Counted from the stretch's first letter, positions 16,312 to 24,686 are shown. The stretch is DNA of 64,000 nt from Streptomyces sp. ATexAB-D23 (GCF_000373645.1 NZ_KB892057.1:1-64000); one strand, 5' to 3'. Program-made: numbers and translations. Notes: a model not told the origin generated them from the letters alone.

Positions 16312-17121
16312 GTGAAAAAGCTCTCCGCACGACGACGCCATCCGTTGGCGGCGGTCGTCGTACTACTCCTCGCGCTGGCGGCCACCGGGGGGCTGTACGC
16401 CGCGTTTGCGCCCGCGAGTAAGGCACAGGCCGACGACACCGCCCAGTCCCTCGCCATCGACGAGGGCAAGAAGCTGTACTCCGTCGGTTGCGCCAGCTGC
16501 CACGGAACCGGCGGTCAGGGCACCACCGACGGGCCCCAGCTTGTCGGCGTGGGCTCCGCCGCCGTGGACTTCCAGGTCGGTACGGGCCGTATGCCCGCGC
16601 AGCAGCCGGGCGCCCAGGTACCGAAGAAGAAGGTCATCTACAGCCAGGCCGAGATCGACCAGCTCGCGGCCTACGTCGCGTCGCTCGGCGCCGGCCCGGT
16701 CGTTCCGACCAAGAGCCAGGTCAGCCCGGAAGGTGCGGACGTCGCCAAGGGTGGCGACCTGTTCCGTACCAACTGCGCCCAGTGCCACAACTTCACCGGC
16801 AAGGGCGGCGCGCTGACGAACGGCAAGTACGCGCCCGACCTCAACGGGGTGGACCCGAAGCACATCTACGAGGCCATGCAGACCGGCCCGCAGAGCATGC
16901 CGTCCTTCCCGGACTCGACGATGCCCAATCAGCAGAAGCGGGACATCATCGCCTACATCAAGACCGTGAACAGCTCCGAGTCCGCGAGCCCCGGCGGCCT
17001 CAGCCTCGGAGGTCTGGGTCCGGTCAGCGAGGGTCTGTTCGGCTGGATCTTCGGGCTGGGCGGTCTGATCGCAGTTGCCATTTGGGTCGCGGCCCACACC
17101 GCTAAGGCCAAGAAGTCATGA
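16312..17121 (+). CDS. qcrC: Dihaem cytochrome c subunit of the bc1 complex
   Basis: A 269-aa c1-type protein with an N-terminal signal anchor (about residues 10-35), two haem c attachment motifs (CASCH at C60 and CAQCH near residue 160) and a C-terminal membrane helix (about 240-262). The fused dihaem form replaces a soluble cytochrome c and wires bc1 directly to CtaC. GTG start at 16312, 62 bp after ctaE. Its stop overlaps the qcrA ATG (ATGA). Confidence 0.96.
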   Translation: MKKLSARRRHPLAAVVVLLLALAATGGLYAAFAPASKAQADDTAQSLAIDEGKKLYSVGCASCHGTGGQGTTDGPQLVGVGSAAVDFQVGTGRMPAQQPGAQVPKKKVIYSQAEIDQLAAYVASLGAGPVVPTKSQVSPEGADVAKGGDLFRTNCAQCHNFTGKGGALTNGKYAPDLNGVDPKHIYEAMQTGPQSMPSFPDSTMPNQQKRDIIAYIKTVNSSESASPGGLSLGGLGPVSEGLFGWIFGLGGLIAVAIWVAAHTAKAKKS

Positions 17122-18170
17122 GTAGCCAAGAGATTCCAGAAGAGAACCTGCCGGAAGAGCAGGGCGCCGCGCACGACGCGGTGGACAAGTCGCACGACCC
17201 CTTCGCCGACCCCGGGCTGCCGGCACACCAGCCGCGCATCCAGGACATCGACGAGCGGGCCGCGGATCGCTCCGAGCGCGTCGTCGCGACCATGTTCCTG
17301 TTGTCCATGCTGGCGACGGTGGGCTTCATCGCCTCCTACGTCATCTTCCCGGTCGACAAGATCGTCTTCATCTTCCCGTTCGGTCATGTGAGCGCGCTCA
17401 ACTTCTCCCTGGGTCTGACCCTGGGCCTGGCGCTCTTCCTGATCGGCGCGGGTGCCGTCCACTGGGCGCGCACGCTGATGTCCGACGTCGAGGTCGCCGA
17501 CGACCGGCACCCCATCGAGGCGGCGCCCGAGGTCAAGGCCAAGGTCATGGCCGACTTCGCGGACGGCGCCCGGGAGTCCGCTCTCGGCCGGCGCAAGCTG
17601 ATCCGCAACACGATGTTCGGCGCGCTGGCCCTGGTGCCGCTCTCCGGCGTGGTGCTGCTGCGCGACCTGGGTCCGCTGCCGGAGAAGAAGCTCCGCAGCA
17701 CCCTGTGGGCCAAGGGCAAGCAGCTGGTCAACATGAACACCATGGAGCCGCTGCGTCCCGAGGACGTCGTCGTCGGTTCGCTGACCTTCGCCATGCCCGA
17801 GGGCCTGGAGGAGGACGCGCACGACTTCCAGACGCAGATCGCCAAGGCCGCGCTGATGATCATCCGCATCGAGCCGGACGACATCAAGGACAAGCGCGAG
17901 CGCGAGTGGGCCCACGAGGGCATCGTGGCCTTCTCGAAGATCTGCACCCACGTGGGCTGCCCGATCAGCCTGTACGAGCAGCAGACGCACCATGTGCTCT
18001 GCCCGTGCCACCAGTCCACCTTCGACCTGTCCGACGGCGCCCGCGTCATCTTCGGTCCGGCCGGTCACGCCCTCCCGCAGCTGCGGATCGGCGTGAACAG
18101 CGAGGGCAACCTCGAGGCGCTCGGTGACTTCGAAGAGCCCGTCGGTCCTGCATTCTGGGAGCGCGGATGA
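17118..18170 (+). CDS. qcrA: Rieske iron-sulfur subunit of the bc1 complex
   Basis: 350 aa: an acidic N-terminal 55 residues, three membrane helices, then the Rieske domain with cluster motifs CTHVGC and CPCHQS (about residues 275-300). A twin-arginine stretch, GRRKLIRN, precedes the third helix, as known for actinobacterial Rieske proteins that use both Sec and Tat. ATGA overlaps on both sides with qcrC and qcrB show tight coupling. Confidence 0.96.
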   Translation: MSSQEIPEENLPEEQGAAHDAVDKSHDPFADPGLPAHQPRIQDIDERAADRSERVVATMFLLSMLATVGFIASYVIFPVDKIVFIFPFGHVSALNFSLGLTLGLALFLIGAGAVHWARTLMSDVEVADDRHPIEAAPEVKAKVMADFADGARESALGRRKLIRNTMFGALALVPLSGVVLLRDLGPLPEKKLRSTLWAKGKQLVNMNTMEPLRPEDVVVGSLTFAMPEGLEEDAHDFQTQIAKAALMIIRIEPDDIKDKREREWAHEGIVAFSKICTHVGCPISLYEQQTHHVLCPCHQSTFDLSDGARVIFGPAGHALPQLRIGVNSEGNLEALGDFEEPVGPAFWERG

Positions 18171-19816
18171 GTACTGCGACCACGAACACGCCCGGCGCGG
18201 CAGCGCCGGACAATCGCAAGGCGCCCGCCGGTGAGCGGGTGGCCGACTGGGCGGACGGCCGGCTGGGGATCTACTCCCTCGCCAAGGCCAACATGCGCAA
18301 GATCTTCCCGGACCACTGGTCCTTCATGCTCGGTGAGATCTGCCTCTACAGCTTCATCATCATCATCCTCACGGGTGTGTACCTGACGCTGTTCTTCCAC
18401 CCGAGCATGAACGAGGTCGTCTACCACGGCCCGTACGAGCCCATGCAGGGCATCCGGATGTCCGAGGCGTACGCCTCGACGCTGAACATCAGCTTCGACG
18501 TCCGCGGTGGTCTGCTGGTCCGGCAGATCCACCACTGGGCCGCGGTCATCTTCCTGGCCGGCATGTTCGTGCACATGTTCCGGGTGTTCTTCACCGGCGC
18601 GTACCGCAAGCCGCGCGAGATCAACTGGCTGTTCGGCTTCCTGCTGTTCGTCCTCGGCATGTTCACCGGCTTCACCGGTTACTCGCTGCCGGACGACCTG
18701 CTCTCCGGCACGGGTGTGCGCTTCACCCAGGGCGCGATCCTGTCGATGCCCGTCGTCGGTACGTACATCTCGATGTTCCTGTTCGGCGGGGAGTTCCCCG
18801 GCGGCGACATCATCGCGAGGTTCTACTCGATCCACATCCTGCTGCTGCCGGGCATCATGCTCGGGCTCGTGGTCGGCCACCTGATCCTGGTCTTCTACCA
18901 CAAGCACACGCAGTTCGCGGGTCCCGGACGCACCAACAAGAACGTCGTCGGCATGCCGCTGCTGCCGGTGTACATGGCGAAGGCCGGCGGGTTCTTCTTC
19001 CTGGTCTTCGGCTTCATCTCGGTCATCGCGGCCATCGCCACGATCAACCCGATCTGGGGCATCGGCCCGTACCGTCCCGACCAGGTGTCCACGGGCGCCC
19101 AGCCGGACTGGTACATGGGCTTCGCCGAGGGCTTCGTCCGTGTGATGCCGGGCTGGGAGATCAACCTCTGGGGCCACACGCTGGTCCTGGGTGTGCTCAT
19201 CCCGCTGGTCCTGTTCGGTCTGATCCTCGGTCTCCTGGCCCTCTGGCCGTTCATCGAGTCCTGGATCACCGGGGACAAGCGCGAGCACCACATCCTGGAC
19301 AAGCCGCGCAACGCCCCGACCCGGACGGCGCTCGGTGTCGCCTGGGTGACGATCTACTTCGTCATGCTGATCGGTGGCGGCAACGACATCTGGGCGACGC
19401 ACTTCGACCTGTCGCTCAACGCGATCAGCTGGTTCGTGCGCGTCGCGTTCTTCGTCGGACCCGTCCTGGCGTTCATCGTCACCCGGCGGATCTGCCTCGG
19501 CCTCCAGCGCCGCGACAAGGAGAAGGTGCTGCACGGGCGCGAGTCCGGGCTCATCAAGCGCCTGCCGCACGGTGAGTTCGTCGAGGTCCACGAGCCGCTC
19601 TCGCCCGAGCACCTGCACAAGCTCACGGCGCACGAGCAGTACAAGCCGCTCGAAATCGGCCCGACGGTCGACGAGAACGGCGTGGAGCGCAAGGTGTCCA
19701 CGCTCCAGAAGGTCCGGGCCAGGCTCAGCAAGAGCCTGTACGGCGAGGACAACCAGATCGCCAAGCCCACCGCCGAGGAGTACAAGGAGATCACCAGCGG
19801 CCACGGCCACCACTGA
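18167..19816 (+). CDS. qcrB: Cytochrome b subunit of the bc1 complex
   Basis: 549 aa with eight or nine membrane helices. It has the haem-binding His pairs (RQIHHWAAVIF near 120 and HILLLPGIML near 225), the Qo-site PDW motif in GAQPDWYMGF (the PEWY equivalent), and a 100-residue charged C-terminal tail typical of actinobacteria. Contains the quinol sites. It begins with ATGA overlapping qcrA and is the last gene of the operon, with a terminator 25 bp downstream. Confidence 0.97.
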   Translation: MSTATTNTPGAAAPDNRKAPAGERVADWADGRLGIYSLAKANMRKIFPDHWSFMLGEICLYSFIIIILTGVYLTLFFHPSMNEVVYHGPYEPMQGIRMSEAYASTLNISFDVRGGLLVRQIHHWAAVIFLAGMFVHMFRVFFTGAYRKPREINWLFGFLLFVLGMFTGFTGYSLPDDLLSGTGVRFTQGAILSMPVVGTYISMFLFGGEFPGGDIIARFYSIHILLLPGIMLGLVVGHLILVFYHKHTQFAGPGRTNKNVVGMPLLPVYMAKAGGFFFLVFGFISVIAAIATINPIWGIGPYRPDQVSTGAQPDWYMGFAEGFVRVMPGWEINLWGHTLVLGVLIPLVLFGLILGLLALWPFIESWITGDKREHHILDKPRNAPTRTALGVAWVTIYFVMLIGGGNDIWATHFDLSLNAISWFVRVAFFVGPVLAFIVTRRICLGLQRRDKEKVLHGRESGLIKRLPHGEFVEVHEPLSPEHLHKLTAHEQYKPLEIGPTVDENGVERKVSTLQKVRARLSKSLYGEDNQIAKPTAEEYKEITSGHGHH

Positions 19817-19840
19817 TCACCCGTTCTGATCGCCACGGCG

Positions 19841-19874
19841 AGAGCCCCGTCCATTCGCTGGACGGGGCTCTTTG
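19841..19874 (+). terminator. Terminator after qcrB
   Basis: A perfect 13-bp stem AGAGCCCCGTCCA / TGGACGGGGCTCT (19841-19853 with 19859-19871), TTCGC loop, followed by TTT. Confidence 0.88.
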
Positions 19875-19940
19875 CCGTCCGTGGGGCTCGATAGGGTGGT
19901 CGCGATCCCTTTATCGGCTGTGGACCCCCAGGAGCGGACC

Positions 19941-21005
19941 ATGAACGTTGTGACCCCGGACGGCGGCGACAGCGTGGCGGCCCCTTCCTGGCCCGGCGTG
20001 CTGACCCCGCTGCTGCGCGGCGAGGACCTGAGCGCCGACGCCACCGCGTGGGCGATGGACCGCATCATGAGCGGCGAGGCGACCGACGTGCAGATCGCCG
20101 GTTTCGCGGTGGCCCTGCGCGCCAAGGGCGAGACGGTCACGGAGGTCTCCGGCCTGGTCCGCGCGATGTACCAGCACGCCACGACCATCGAGGTGCCCGG
20201 CCGGACCGTCGACATCGTCGGCACCGGCGGCGACATGGCCAAGACCGTCAACATCTCCACGATGTCCGCGATCGTCGTGGCCGGGACCGGCGCCAAGGTC
20301 GTCAAGCACGGCAGCCGCGCCTCGTCGTCGGCCAGCGGTTCCTCCGACGTCCTCGGGAAGCTCGGCGTCAACCTGGAGCTGTCCCCGCGGCGGGTGGTGG
20401 AGGTGGCCGAGGAGGCCGGCATCACCTTCTGCTTCGCGGTGAAGTTCCACCCGGCCCTGCGCCACGCGGCCAAGGCGCGGGCGGAGCTGGGCGCGCCGAC
20501 CACCTTCAACATCCTCGGGCCGCTGACCAATCCGGCCAGGGTGCGCTCGCAGGCCATCGGGGTCGCCGATCTGCGGATGGCCCCCATCGTCGCCGGTGTC
20601 CTCGCCGAACGCGGCAACTCGGCCCTGGTCTTCCGGGGGGACGACGGGCTGGACGAGCTGACCACCACCGCGACCTCGCGGGTGTGGGTGGCCTGGGACG
20701 GCGCGGTGCGCGAGGAGTCCTTCGACCCGCGCGACGTCGGCCTGGAACTGGTCCCGGTGGAGGCGCTGCGCGGCGCCGACGCCTCGTACAACGCCGATGT
20801 GGCCCGCCGGCTGCTGGCCGGTGAGACGGGCCCCGTGCGGGACGCCGTCCTGCTCAACTCGGCGGCCGCGCTGGTCGCGCTGGACCCGGGCGAGGGCACG
20901 CTCACCGAGCAGATCCGCGCCGGGATGGCGAGGGCCGCCGAGTCCATCGACTCGGGGGCGGCCGGGCGGGCGCTGGAGAGATGGGTCGTCGCCAGCAACG
21001 CGTGA
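19941..21005 (+). CDS. trpD: Anthranilate phosphoribosyltransferase
   Basis: The 354-aa enzyme transfers phosphoribosyl from PRPP to anthranilate in tryptophan synthesis. Motifs: VDIVGTGGDMAKTVNIST (PRPP-binding GTGGD, about residues 90-107), KHGSRASSSASGSSD, and FFxxxHP-like AVKFHPALRHA. ATG at 19941 with AGGAGCGG about 8 nt upstream. It stands alone between two terminators; other trp genes in the window are the fused anthranilate synthase and aroH. Streptomycetes often carry a second trpD, so redundancy is possible. Confidence 0.95.
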   Translation: MNVVTPDGGDSVAAPSWPGVLTPLLRGEDLSADATAWAMDRIMSGEATDVQIAGFAVALRAKGETVTEVSGLVRAMYQHATTIEVPGRTVDIVGTGGDMAKTVNISTMSAIVVAGTGAKVVKHGSRASSSASGSSDVLGKLGVNLELSPRRVVEVAEEAGITFCFAVKFHPALRHAAKARAELGAPTTFNILGPLTNPARVRSQAIGVADLRMAPIVAGVLAERGNSALVFRGDDGLDELTTTATSRVWVAWDGAVREESFDPRDVGLELVPVEALRGADASYNADVARRLLAGETGPVRDAVLLNSAAALVALDPGEGTLTEQIRAGMARAAESIDSGAAGRALERWVVASNA

Positions 21006-21024
21006 GCGCATGGGTGTGCGGCAT

Positions 21025-21053
21025 GGCGCGGTCCGGATTCTGGACCGCGCCTT
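21025..21053 (+). terminator. Terminator after trpD
   Basis: A perfect 10-bp stem GGCGCGGTCC / GGACCGCGCC (21025-21034 with 21042-21051), 7-nt loop, 19 nt after the trpD stop, followed by TT. Confidence 0.8.
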
Positions 21054-21079
21054 GCGCGTTCCCGTACATATGGCAGGAT
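21052..21079 (+). promoter_or_regulatory. Vegetative-type promoter for the SAM-IV riboswitch transcript
   Basis: TTGCGC (21052-21057), 16 nt, CAGGAT (21074-21079). A start about 7 nt downstream would fall at 21086, just ahead of the first riboswitch base. The fit with the aptamer boundary supports it. Confidence 0.6.
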
Positions 21080-21087
21080 GCTGCGCA

Positions 21088-21203
21088 GGTCATGAGTGAC
21101 AGCGACTACGGCCCCGGCCCGCTGTCCGGCAACCCTCCGTCCGTGGCGGGGTGCCCCGGGTGAAGACCAGGCCGTAGGCAGCGAGGTCTGCGGCAAGCGC
21201 GGA
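21088..21203 (+). promoter_or_regulatory. SAM-IV riboswitch
   Basis: The sequence follows the SAM-IV aptamer as I remember it: GGTCATGAGTGACAGCG at the 5' end, CCGGCAACCCTCC in the core, GGGGTGCCCCGGGTGAAGACC, a GTAGGCAGCGAGGTCTGC hairpin and GGCAAGCGCGGA closing the pseudoknot side. SAM-IV occurs mainly in actinobacteria ahead of sulfur or methionine genes and turns expression off when S-adenosylmethionine is abundant. Just downstream, GGACCCC (from 21201) can pair with GGGGTCC around a GACGTC-GCGT-GACGTC hairpin, a possible expression platform. The controlled gene is the class V aminotransferase at 21545, with a repeat element between. Confidence 0.85.
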
Positions 21204-21280
21204 CCCCTTGACGTCGCGTGACGTCCGCCCGTGGGGTCCTTGGTCCTCAGGGAGCCTCTTGTGAGCAAGCGAATGCGTTA

Positions 21281-21442
21281 GGGCCTGTCCGGCGGATCTT
21301 CGCGGGCCCGCGACGCCTGGCACGCACTCTCGCCGCACGCCCGAATCACCCAAGTACGTCCAGTACGAGGGCGATTCGGGCGCACGCCGATAGCACGCAC
21401 CAGACGCCGCGGGCTGATCCACGAAGATCCGCCGGACAAGCC
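21281..21442. repeat. Long imperfect inverted-repeat element (MITE/REP-like)
   Basis: The outer arms match at 19 of 20 positions: GGCCTGTCCGGCGGATCTTC (21282-21301) against the complement of 21422-21441. Inside, CGCGACGCCTGGCACGCACT faces CGCGGCGTCTGGTGCGTGCT, where all six differences are transitions that leave G-U pairs in RNA. A central CGCCCGAATC / GATTCGGGCG pair encloses GTACGTCCAGTAC. About 160 bp folds into one long hairpin. It lies in the leader between the SAM-IV switch and the coding sequence. Related intergenic repeats are common in Streptomyces. No transposase is present. Confidence 0.75.
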
Positions 21443-21544
21443 CCAGGGCCCTCGGCCCTGTTCCGCGTACCCCCCTCTCTCCACTCCGTGCTGCCGCGTA
21501 TCCGCAGGCGCGCGGAATTCGCCTGCCTGTAACGGGAGTTCGTC

Positions 21545-22960
21545 ATGTCTGTCTTCACCGCTGCCGCCGACCGGTCCCTTTGTGCGCCTCTGCCGGTTCT
21601 GGGCGAGGATGTCCTCGTCCCGCTGGTCACCGGGGGAGAGGTCGGGTACGCCGCGCTGGACTACGCCGCGAGTGCCCCGGCGCTGAAGCGGGTGTGGGAC
21701 GACGTGGCCGCGTACGCCCCGTACTACGGCAGCGTCCACCGCGGGGCCGGTTACCTCTCGCAGCTGTCCACGGACCTCTTCGAGGGCAGCCGTGCCACGG
21801 TGGCCGAGTTCCTGGGCTGCCGCCCCGGTGACCAGGTGGTCTTCACCCGGTCGACCACCGATTCGCTGAACCTGCTGGCCGCCGCGCTGCCCGCCGACTG
21901 CCAGGTCTTCGTCTTCGAGACCGAGCACCACGCCTCGCTGCTGCCCTGGCGCGACGCCCGGGTGACGTACCTGAACGCCCCGCGCACCCCCGCCCAGGCC
22001 GTCGCCACCCTGGAGCGCGCCCTCGCCGACCGTGAGCCTTCCCCGAGCTCTCAGCTTGGTTCGAGCAGGGGAGGCCCCATTGGCCCCGCCCTGGTCTGCG
22101 TGACTGGTGCCTCCAACGTCACCGGCGAGCTGTGGCCCGTCGCGGAGCTGGCCGCCGCCGCGCACGCCCACGGCGCGAGGATCGTCCTGGACGCCGCCCA
22201 GCTCGCCCCGCACCACCCCCTCGACATCGCCGAACTGGACGTGGACTGGGTCGCCTTCTCCGGGCACAAGCTGTACGCGCCGTTCGGCTCGGGCGTCCTG
22301 GCCGGCCGCTCCGACTGGCTGTGCGACGCCGAGCCGTACCTCGCCGGCGGCGGCGCCTCCCGCAAGGTCGCCCGGCGCGCGGACGGCGGGGTCGACGTCG
22401 AGTGGCACACCACCGCAGCCCGACACGAGGCCGGTTCGCCCAACGTCATCGGCGTCTACTCCATCGCCTCCGCCTGCAAGGCGCTCACCGAGGCAGGCTT
22501 CGACCGGCTGGTCGCCCGTGAGCAGCACCTCGTCGGCGAGGTGCTCACCGGGCTCGCGGAGGTCCCCGAGGTCAAGGTGCTCTCGCTGTTCGGCGACGAC
22601 GCCCCGCGGGTCGGCGTGATCTCGTTCGTGGTGGAGGGCTGGAACAGCTCCCACTTCGCCGCGGCCCTGTCCGCCGAGTACGGCATCGGGGTGCGCGACG
22701 GCCTCTTCTGCGCCCACCCGCTCGTGCGCACCCTGCTCGGCAGCGACCCGGGCGAGGCCGGCGAGTGCGGGGCACCGGAGGCCGAGCCGGGCGAGAGGTC
22801 ACTCAACGCCATCCGGGTCAGCTTCGGCGCCGGTACGCCGGACGAGCACATCGAGCGGTTCCTGCGGGCGGTCCGGGAACTGGTGAGCGACGGGGCCCGC
22901 TGGAAGTACCGCACCGAGGACGGCCGCTGCGTCCCGGACCGGGGCGCAGCCCAGGTCTGA
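21545..22960 (+). CDS. Class V PLP aminotransferase (SufS/desulfurase-like), SAM-IV-controlled
   Basis: A 471-aa PLP enzyme of the class V fold: substrate/cofactor stretch FTRSTTDSLNLLA, cofactor Asp in VLDAAQLAPHH, Schiff-base Lys in AFSGHKLYAPFGSG (about residue 243) and an active-site Cys candidate in GLFCAHPLVR. The Cys and fold fit a cysteine desulfurase or related sulfur-amino-acid enzyme, in agreement with the SAM riboswitch upstream. The substrate is not known. ATG at 21545, GGGAG 8-9 nt upstream. Residues 164-178 (EPSPSSQLGSSRGGP) are encoded by a Streptomyces repeat inserted in frame in a surface-loop position just before a beta-strand (ALVCVTGASNVTGE). A perfect 20-bp hairpin ends the transcript. 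Confidence 0.88.
   Translation: MSVFTAAADRSLCAPLPVLGEDVLVPLVTGGEVGYAALDYAASAPALKRVWDDVAAYAPYYGSVHRGAGYLSQLSTDLFEGSRATVAEFLGCRPGDQVVFTRSTTDSLNLLAAALPADCQVFVFETEHHASLLPWRDARVTYLNAPRTPAQAVATLERALADREPSPSSQLGSSRGGPIGPALVCVTGASNVTGELWPVAELAAAAHAHGARIVLDAAQLAPHHPLDIAELDVDWVAFSGHKLYAPFGSGVLAGRSDWLCDAEPYLAGGGASRKVARRADGGVDVEWHTTAARHEAGSPNVIGVYSIASACKALTEAGFDRLVAREQHLVGEVLTGLAEVPEVKVLSLFGDDAPRVGVISFVVEGWNSSHFAAALSAEYGIGVRDGLFCAHPLVRTLLGSDPGEAGECGAPEAEPGERSLNAIRVSFGAGTPDEHIERFLRAVRELVSDGARWKYRTEDGRCVPDRGAAQV
22037..22076. repeat. Streptomyces palindromic repeat inside a coding sequence
   Basis: The segment beginning CCTTCCCCGAGCTCTCAGC and ending CAGGGGAGGCCCC matches, in opposite orientation and with few changes, the segment at 23476-23514. 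Its ends (CCTTCCCC / GGGGAGG) are inverted. It adds 15 codons to the aminotransferase without breaking the frame. Confidence 0.7.
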
Positions 22961-22973
22961 CACGGGTCCGCGT

Positions 22974-23017
22974 GCGGCTGCGGCCGGGTACGGAGCCCCG
23001 TACCCGGCCGCAGCCGC
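22974..23017. terminator. Bidirectional hairpin terminator
   Basis: A perfect 20-bp stem (22974-22993 with 22998-23017), AGCC loop, between the converging aminotransferase (+) and RAM-domain gene (-). Confidence 0.85.
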
Positions 23018-23033
23018 GTGTGCGCGTACGTCC

Positions 23034-23315
23034 TTACGCGTCCAGACCGATGGAGAAGGCCGCCTCCAGGTCGTGCTGCGAGTACGTACGGAAGGCGACG
23101 TGGGTGTCGGTTCCCTCGACCCCGGGGATCTTGCTGATCCGGCCGGGGATGACCTCGGCGAGATCGTCGTGCTTGGACACCCGGACCATGGCGATCAGGT
23201 CGTAGGTACCGGTGACCGAGAAGACCTCGCTGACGCTGTCCAGCGCGGCGATGGCCTCGGCGATCTCGGGAATCCGGTCCACGCTGGTTTTGATGAGCAC
23301 GATCGCGGTGATCAC
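23034..23315 (-). CDS. Stand-alone Lrp/AsnC ligand-binding (RAM) domain protein
   Basis: 93 aa covering only the beta-alpha-beta-beta-alpha-beta RAM domain of Lrp/AsnC regulators (ITAIVLIKTSVDRIPEIA, then VTGTYDLIAMVR with the Gly-rich turn used for ligand binding). There is no helix-turn-helix, so it cannot bind DNA alone. Such short proteins may sense amino acids or join full-length Lrp partners. GTG start at 23315, AGGGAG about 11 nt upstream. Monocistronic, converging on the SAM-IV-controlled gene. Confidence 0.88.
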   Translation of the reverse strand: MITAIVLIKTSVDRIPEIAEAIAALDSVSEVFSVTGTYDLIAMVRVSKHDDLAEVIPGRISKIPGVEGTDTHVAFRTYSQHDLEAAFSIGLDA

Positions 23316-23365
23316 GGCTGGCTTTCTCCCTCGGTGGCCGTGGCTGGAGCCTTCACTCTAGTGCC

Positions 23366-23514
23366 GCGCCAGGAAATGTCCGCCCCGTCGCGACGCCCGG
23401 CACGCACTCGCGCCGCACCGGACGAGAGCCCGGGTACGTCCGGTACGAGGGCTTTTGGCCGGCACGCCGAGGAGTGGGGCCTCCCCTGTTCGAGCGAAGC
23501 CGGGAACTCGGGAA
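23366..23514. repeat. Degenerate second copies of the two repeat families
   Basis: 23366-23474 shares CGCGACGCCCGGCACGCACT and a GTACGTCCGGTACGAGGGC core with the element at 21281-21442, but its outer arms have decayed. 23476-23514 (GGGGCCTCCCCTGTTCGAGC onward) is the reverse complement of the repeat found inside the aminotransferase gene. Together they fill most of the 217-bp gap before the rhomboid gene. Confidence 0.6.
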
Positions 23515-23532
23515 CCGCCGGACGCCGCTCCT

Positions 23533-24252
23533 TCACGGGCAAACCTTGCCCGACGCGGCACCGGCCGCACGTCCGTACCGCGCCCAGGCGTAGAAGAACC
23601 CCGTGGCGAAGCCGACCACATGGGCCAGGTAGGCCACCCCCGGGCCGCTCCCCGCGCCCTCGGCGGCCAGCCACTGGAGGACGAACCAGAAGATCAGCAC
23701 CATCCAGGCGGGGAAGCGCAGCGGCAGGAAGAGCAGGAACGGGAAGAGGCTGGTGACCCGGGCGCGGGGGAAGAGGTAGAGGAACGCCCCCAGCACCGCC
23801 GAGATCGCCCCCGACGCGCCGACGAGCGTCTGGTCGGACGTGGCGTGCGCCGCCGCGTAGGCGAGCAGGGCGAGATAGCCGCAGCCGAGGTAGAAGAGGG
23901 CGAACTCCGTGTGGCCCATGCGCTCCTCGGCCATCGCGCCGAACACGTACAGGAACAGCATGTTGCCGAGCAGGTGCAGCCAGCTGCCGTGGACGAAGAG
24001 CGCGGTGAACGGGGTCAGCACGGCGTGTGCGGAGCCGTCCCACAGTTCGCTCGGGATGACGCCCCACCGTTCGAAGTACCCCGCCTGGGCGGCGAGCAGG
24101 GCGTCCGCGCCGCCGCTCACCGGGACGAATCCGGAGAGCGGGCTGATGACGAACACCGCGCAGCACAGGGCGATGAGGGCGTACGTCACCGGCGGCCCGC
24201 CCGAAGTGGCCGCGCGCAGGAGCCTGCCGGCCGCACTCCGCCGATCGATCAT
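23533..24252 (-). CDS. Rhomboid family intramembrane serine protease
   Basis: 239 aa with six or seven membrane helices. The catalytic dyad is Ser in LVGASGAISAVLG and His in YLAHVVGFATG; the helix-2 motif HGSWLHLLGNM is also intact. Cleaves membrane-anchored substrates within or near the bilayer; the substrate is unknown. ATG at 24252 is chosen; an in-frame TTG at 24270 is possible, and neither has a clear Shine-Dalgarno. Its gene ends against the repeat-rich gap. Confidence 0.9.
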   Translation of the reverse strand: MIDRRSAAGRLLRAATSGGPPVTYALIALCCAVFVISPLSGFVPVSGGADALLAAQAGYFERWGVIPSELWDGSAHAVLTPFTALFVHGSWLHLLGNMLFLYVFGAMAEERMGHTEFALFYLGCGYLALLAYAAAHATSDQTLVGASGAISAVLGAFLYLFPRARVTSLFPFLLFLPLRFPAWMVLIFWFVLQWLAAEGAGSGPGVAYLAHVVGFATGFFYAWARYGRAAGAASGKVCP

Positions 24253-24412
24253 GAACAGAGCATGGCGCAAGCGGAGCGAACCGGACAGACCGCCTCGCCG
24301 TGCCGGAGGGAAGCGCCGAGGCCGTAGGGTGACAGGTGGACATCCGCAGTTCGACGGCGCACCGCGAGACCCTTGTCCGGCAGCTCACGGCTCGACGAAA
24401 GAGGACGCACCG

Positions 24413-24655
24413 ATGACGACCGTTCCCCAGCCGACCGACGCGACCCGCTGGCGCTGCACGCTCTGCGGAAACCTCACGCGATTCGACGTGACGCGCTCGT
24501 CCAAGGTCGTCGAGTACGTCCATCTCGACCTGGCCGGGGAGTCGAGCGTCGAGGAACGCGAGGTGGTCAGTGAGACCATCGAGTCGGTGCGCTGTCGTTG
24601 GTGCAACGCAGTGGACCAGATCGAGCTGGTTGACAGGCCGGGTGCCGACTCCTGA
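24413..24655 (+). CDS. Small zinc-ribbon-like protein (80 aa)
   Basis: Two CxxC knuckles (CTLCGN near residue 15, CRWCNA near 62) flank a short acidic beta-rich centre with VVEYVHLDL, a compact zinc-ribbon pattern. It may bind nucleic acid or protein; the function is not known. ATG at 24413 follows AAAGAGGA. The next gene (NYN protein) starts 31 bp downstream on the same strand, so an operon is likely and an RNA-related role is possible. Confidence 0.75.
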   Translation: MTTVPQPTDATRWRCTLCGNLTRFDVTRSSKVVEYVHLDLAGESSVEEREVVSETIESVRCRWCNAVDQIELVDRPGADS

Positions 24656-24686
24656 CGGGGCCGTGCGGAGACACATGAGGTGACGG

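Noticed and set aside
21281..21442. Complete insertion sequence
   Set aside because: There is no transposase frame in about 160 bp. It is a non-coding inverted-repeat element.
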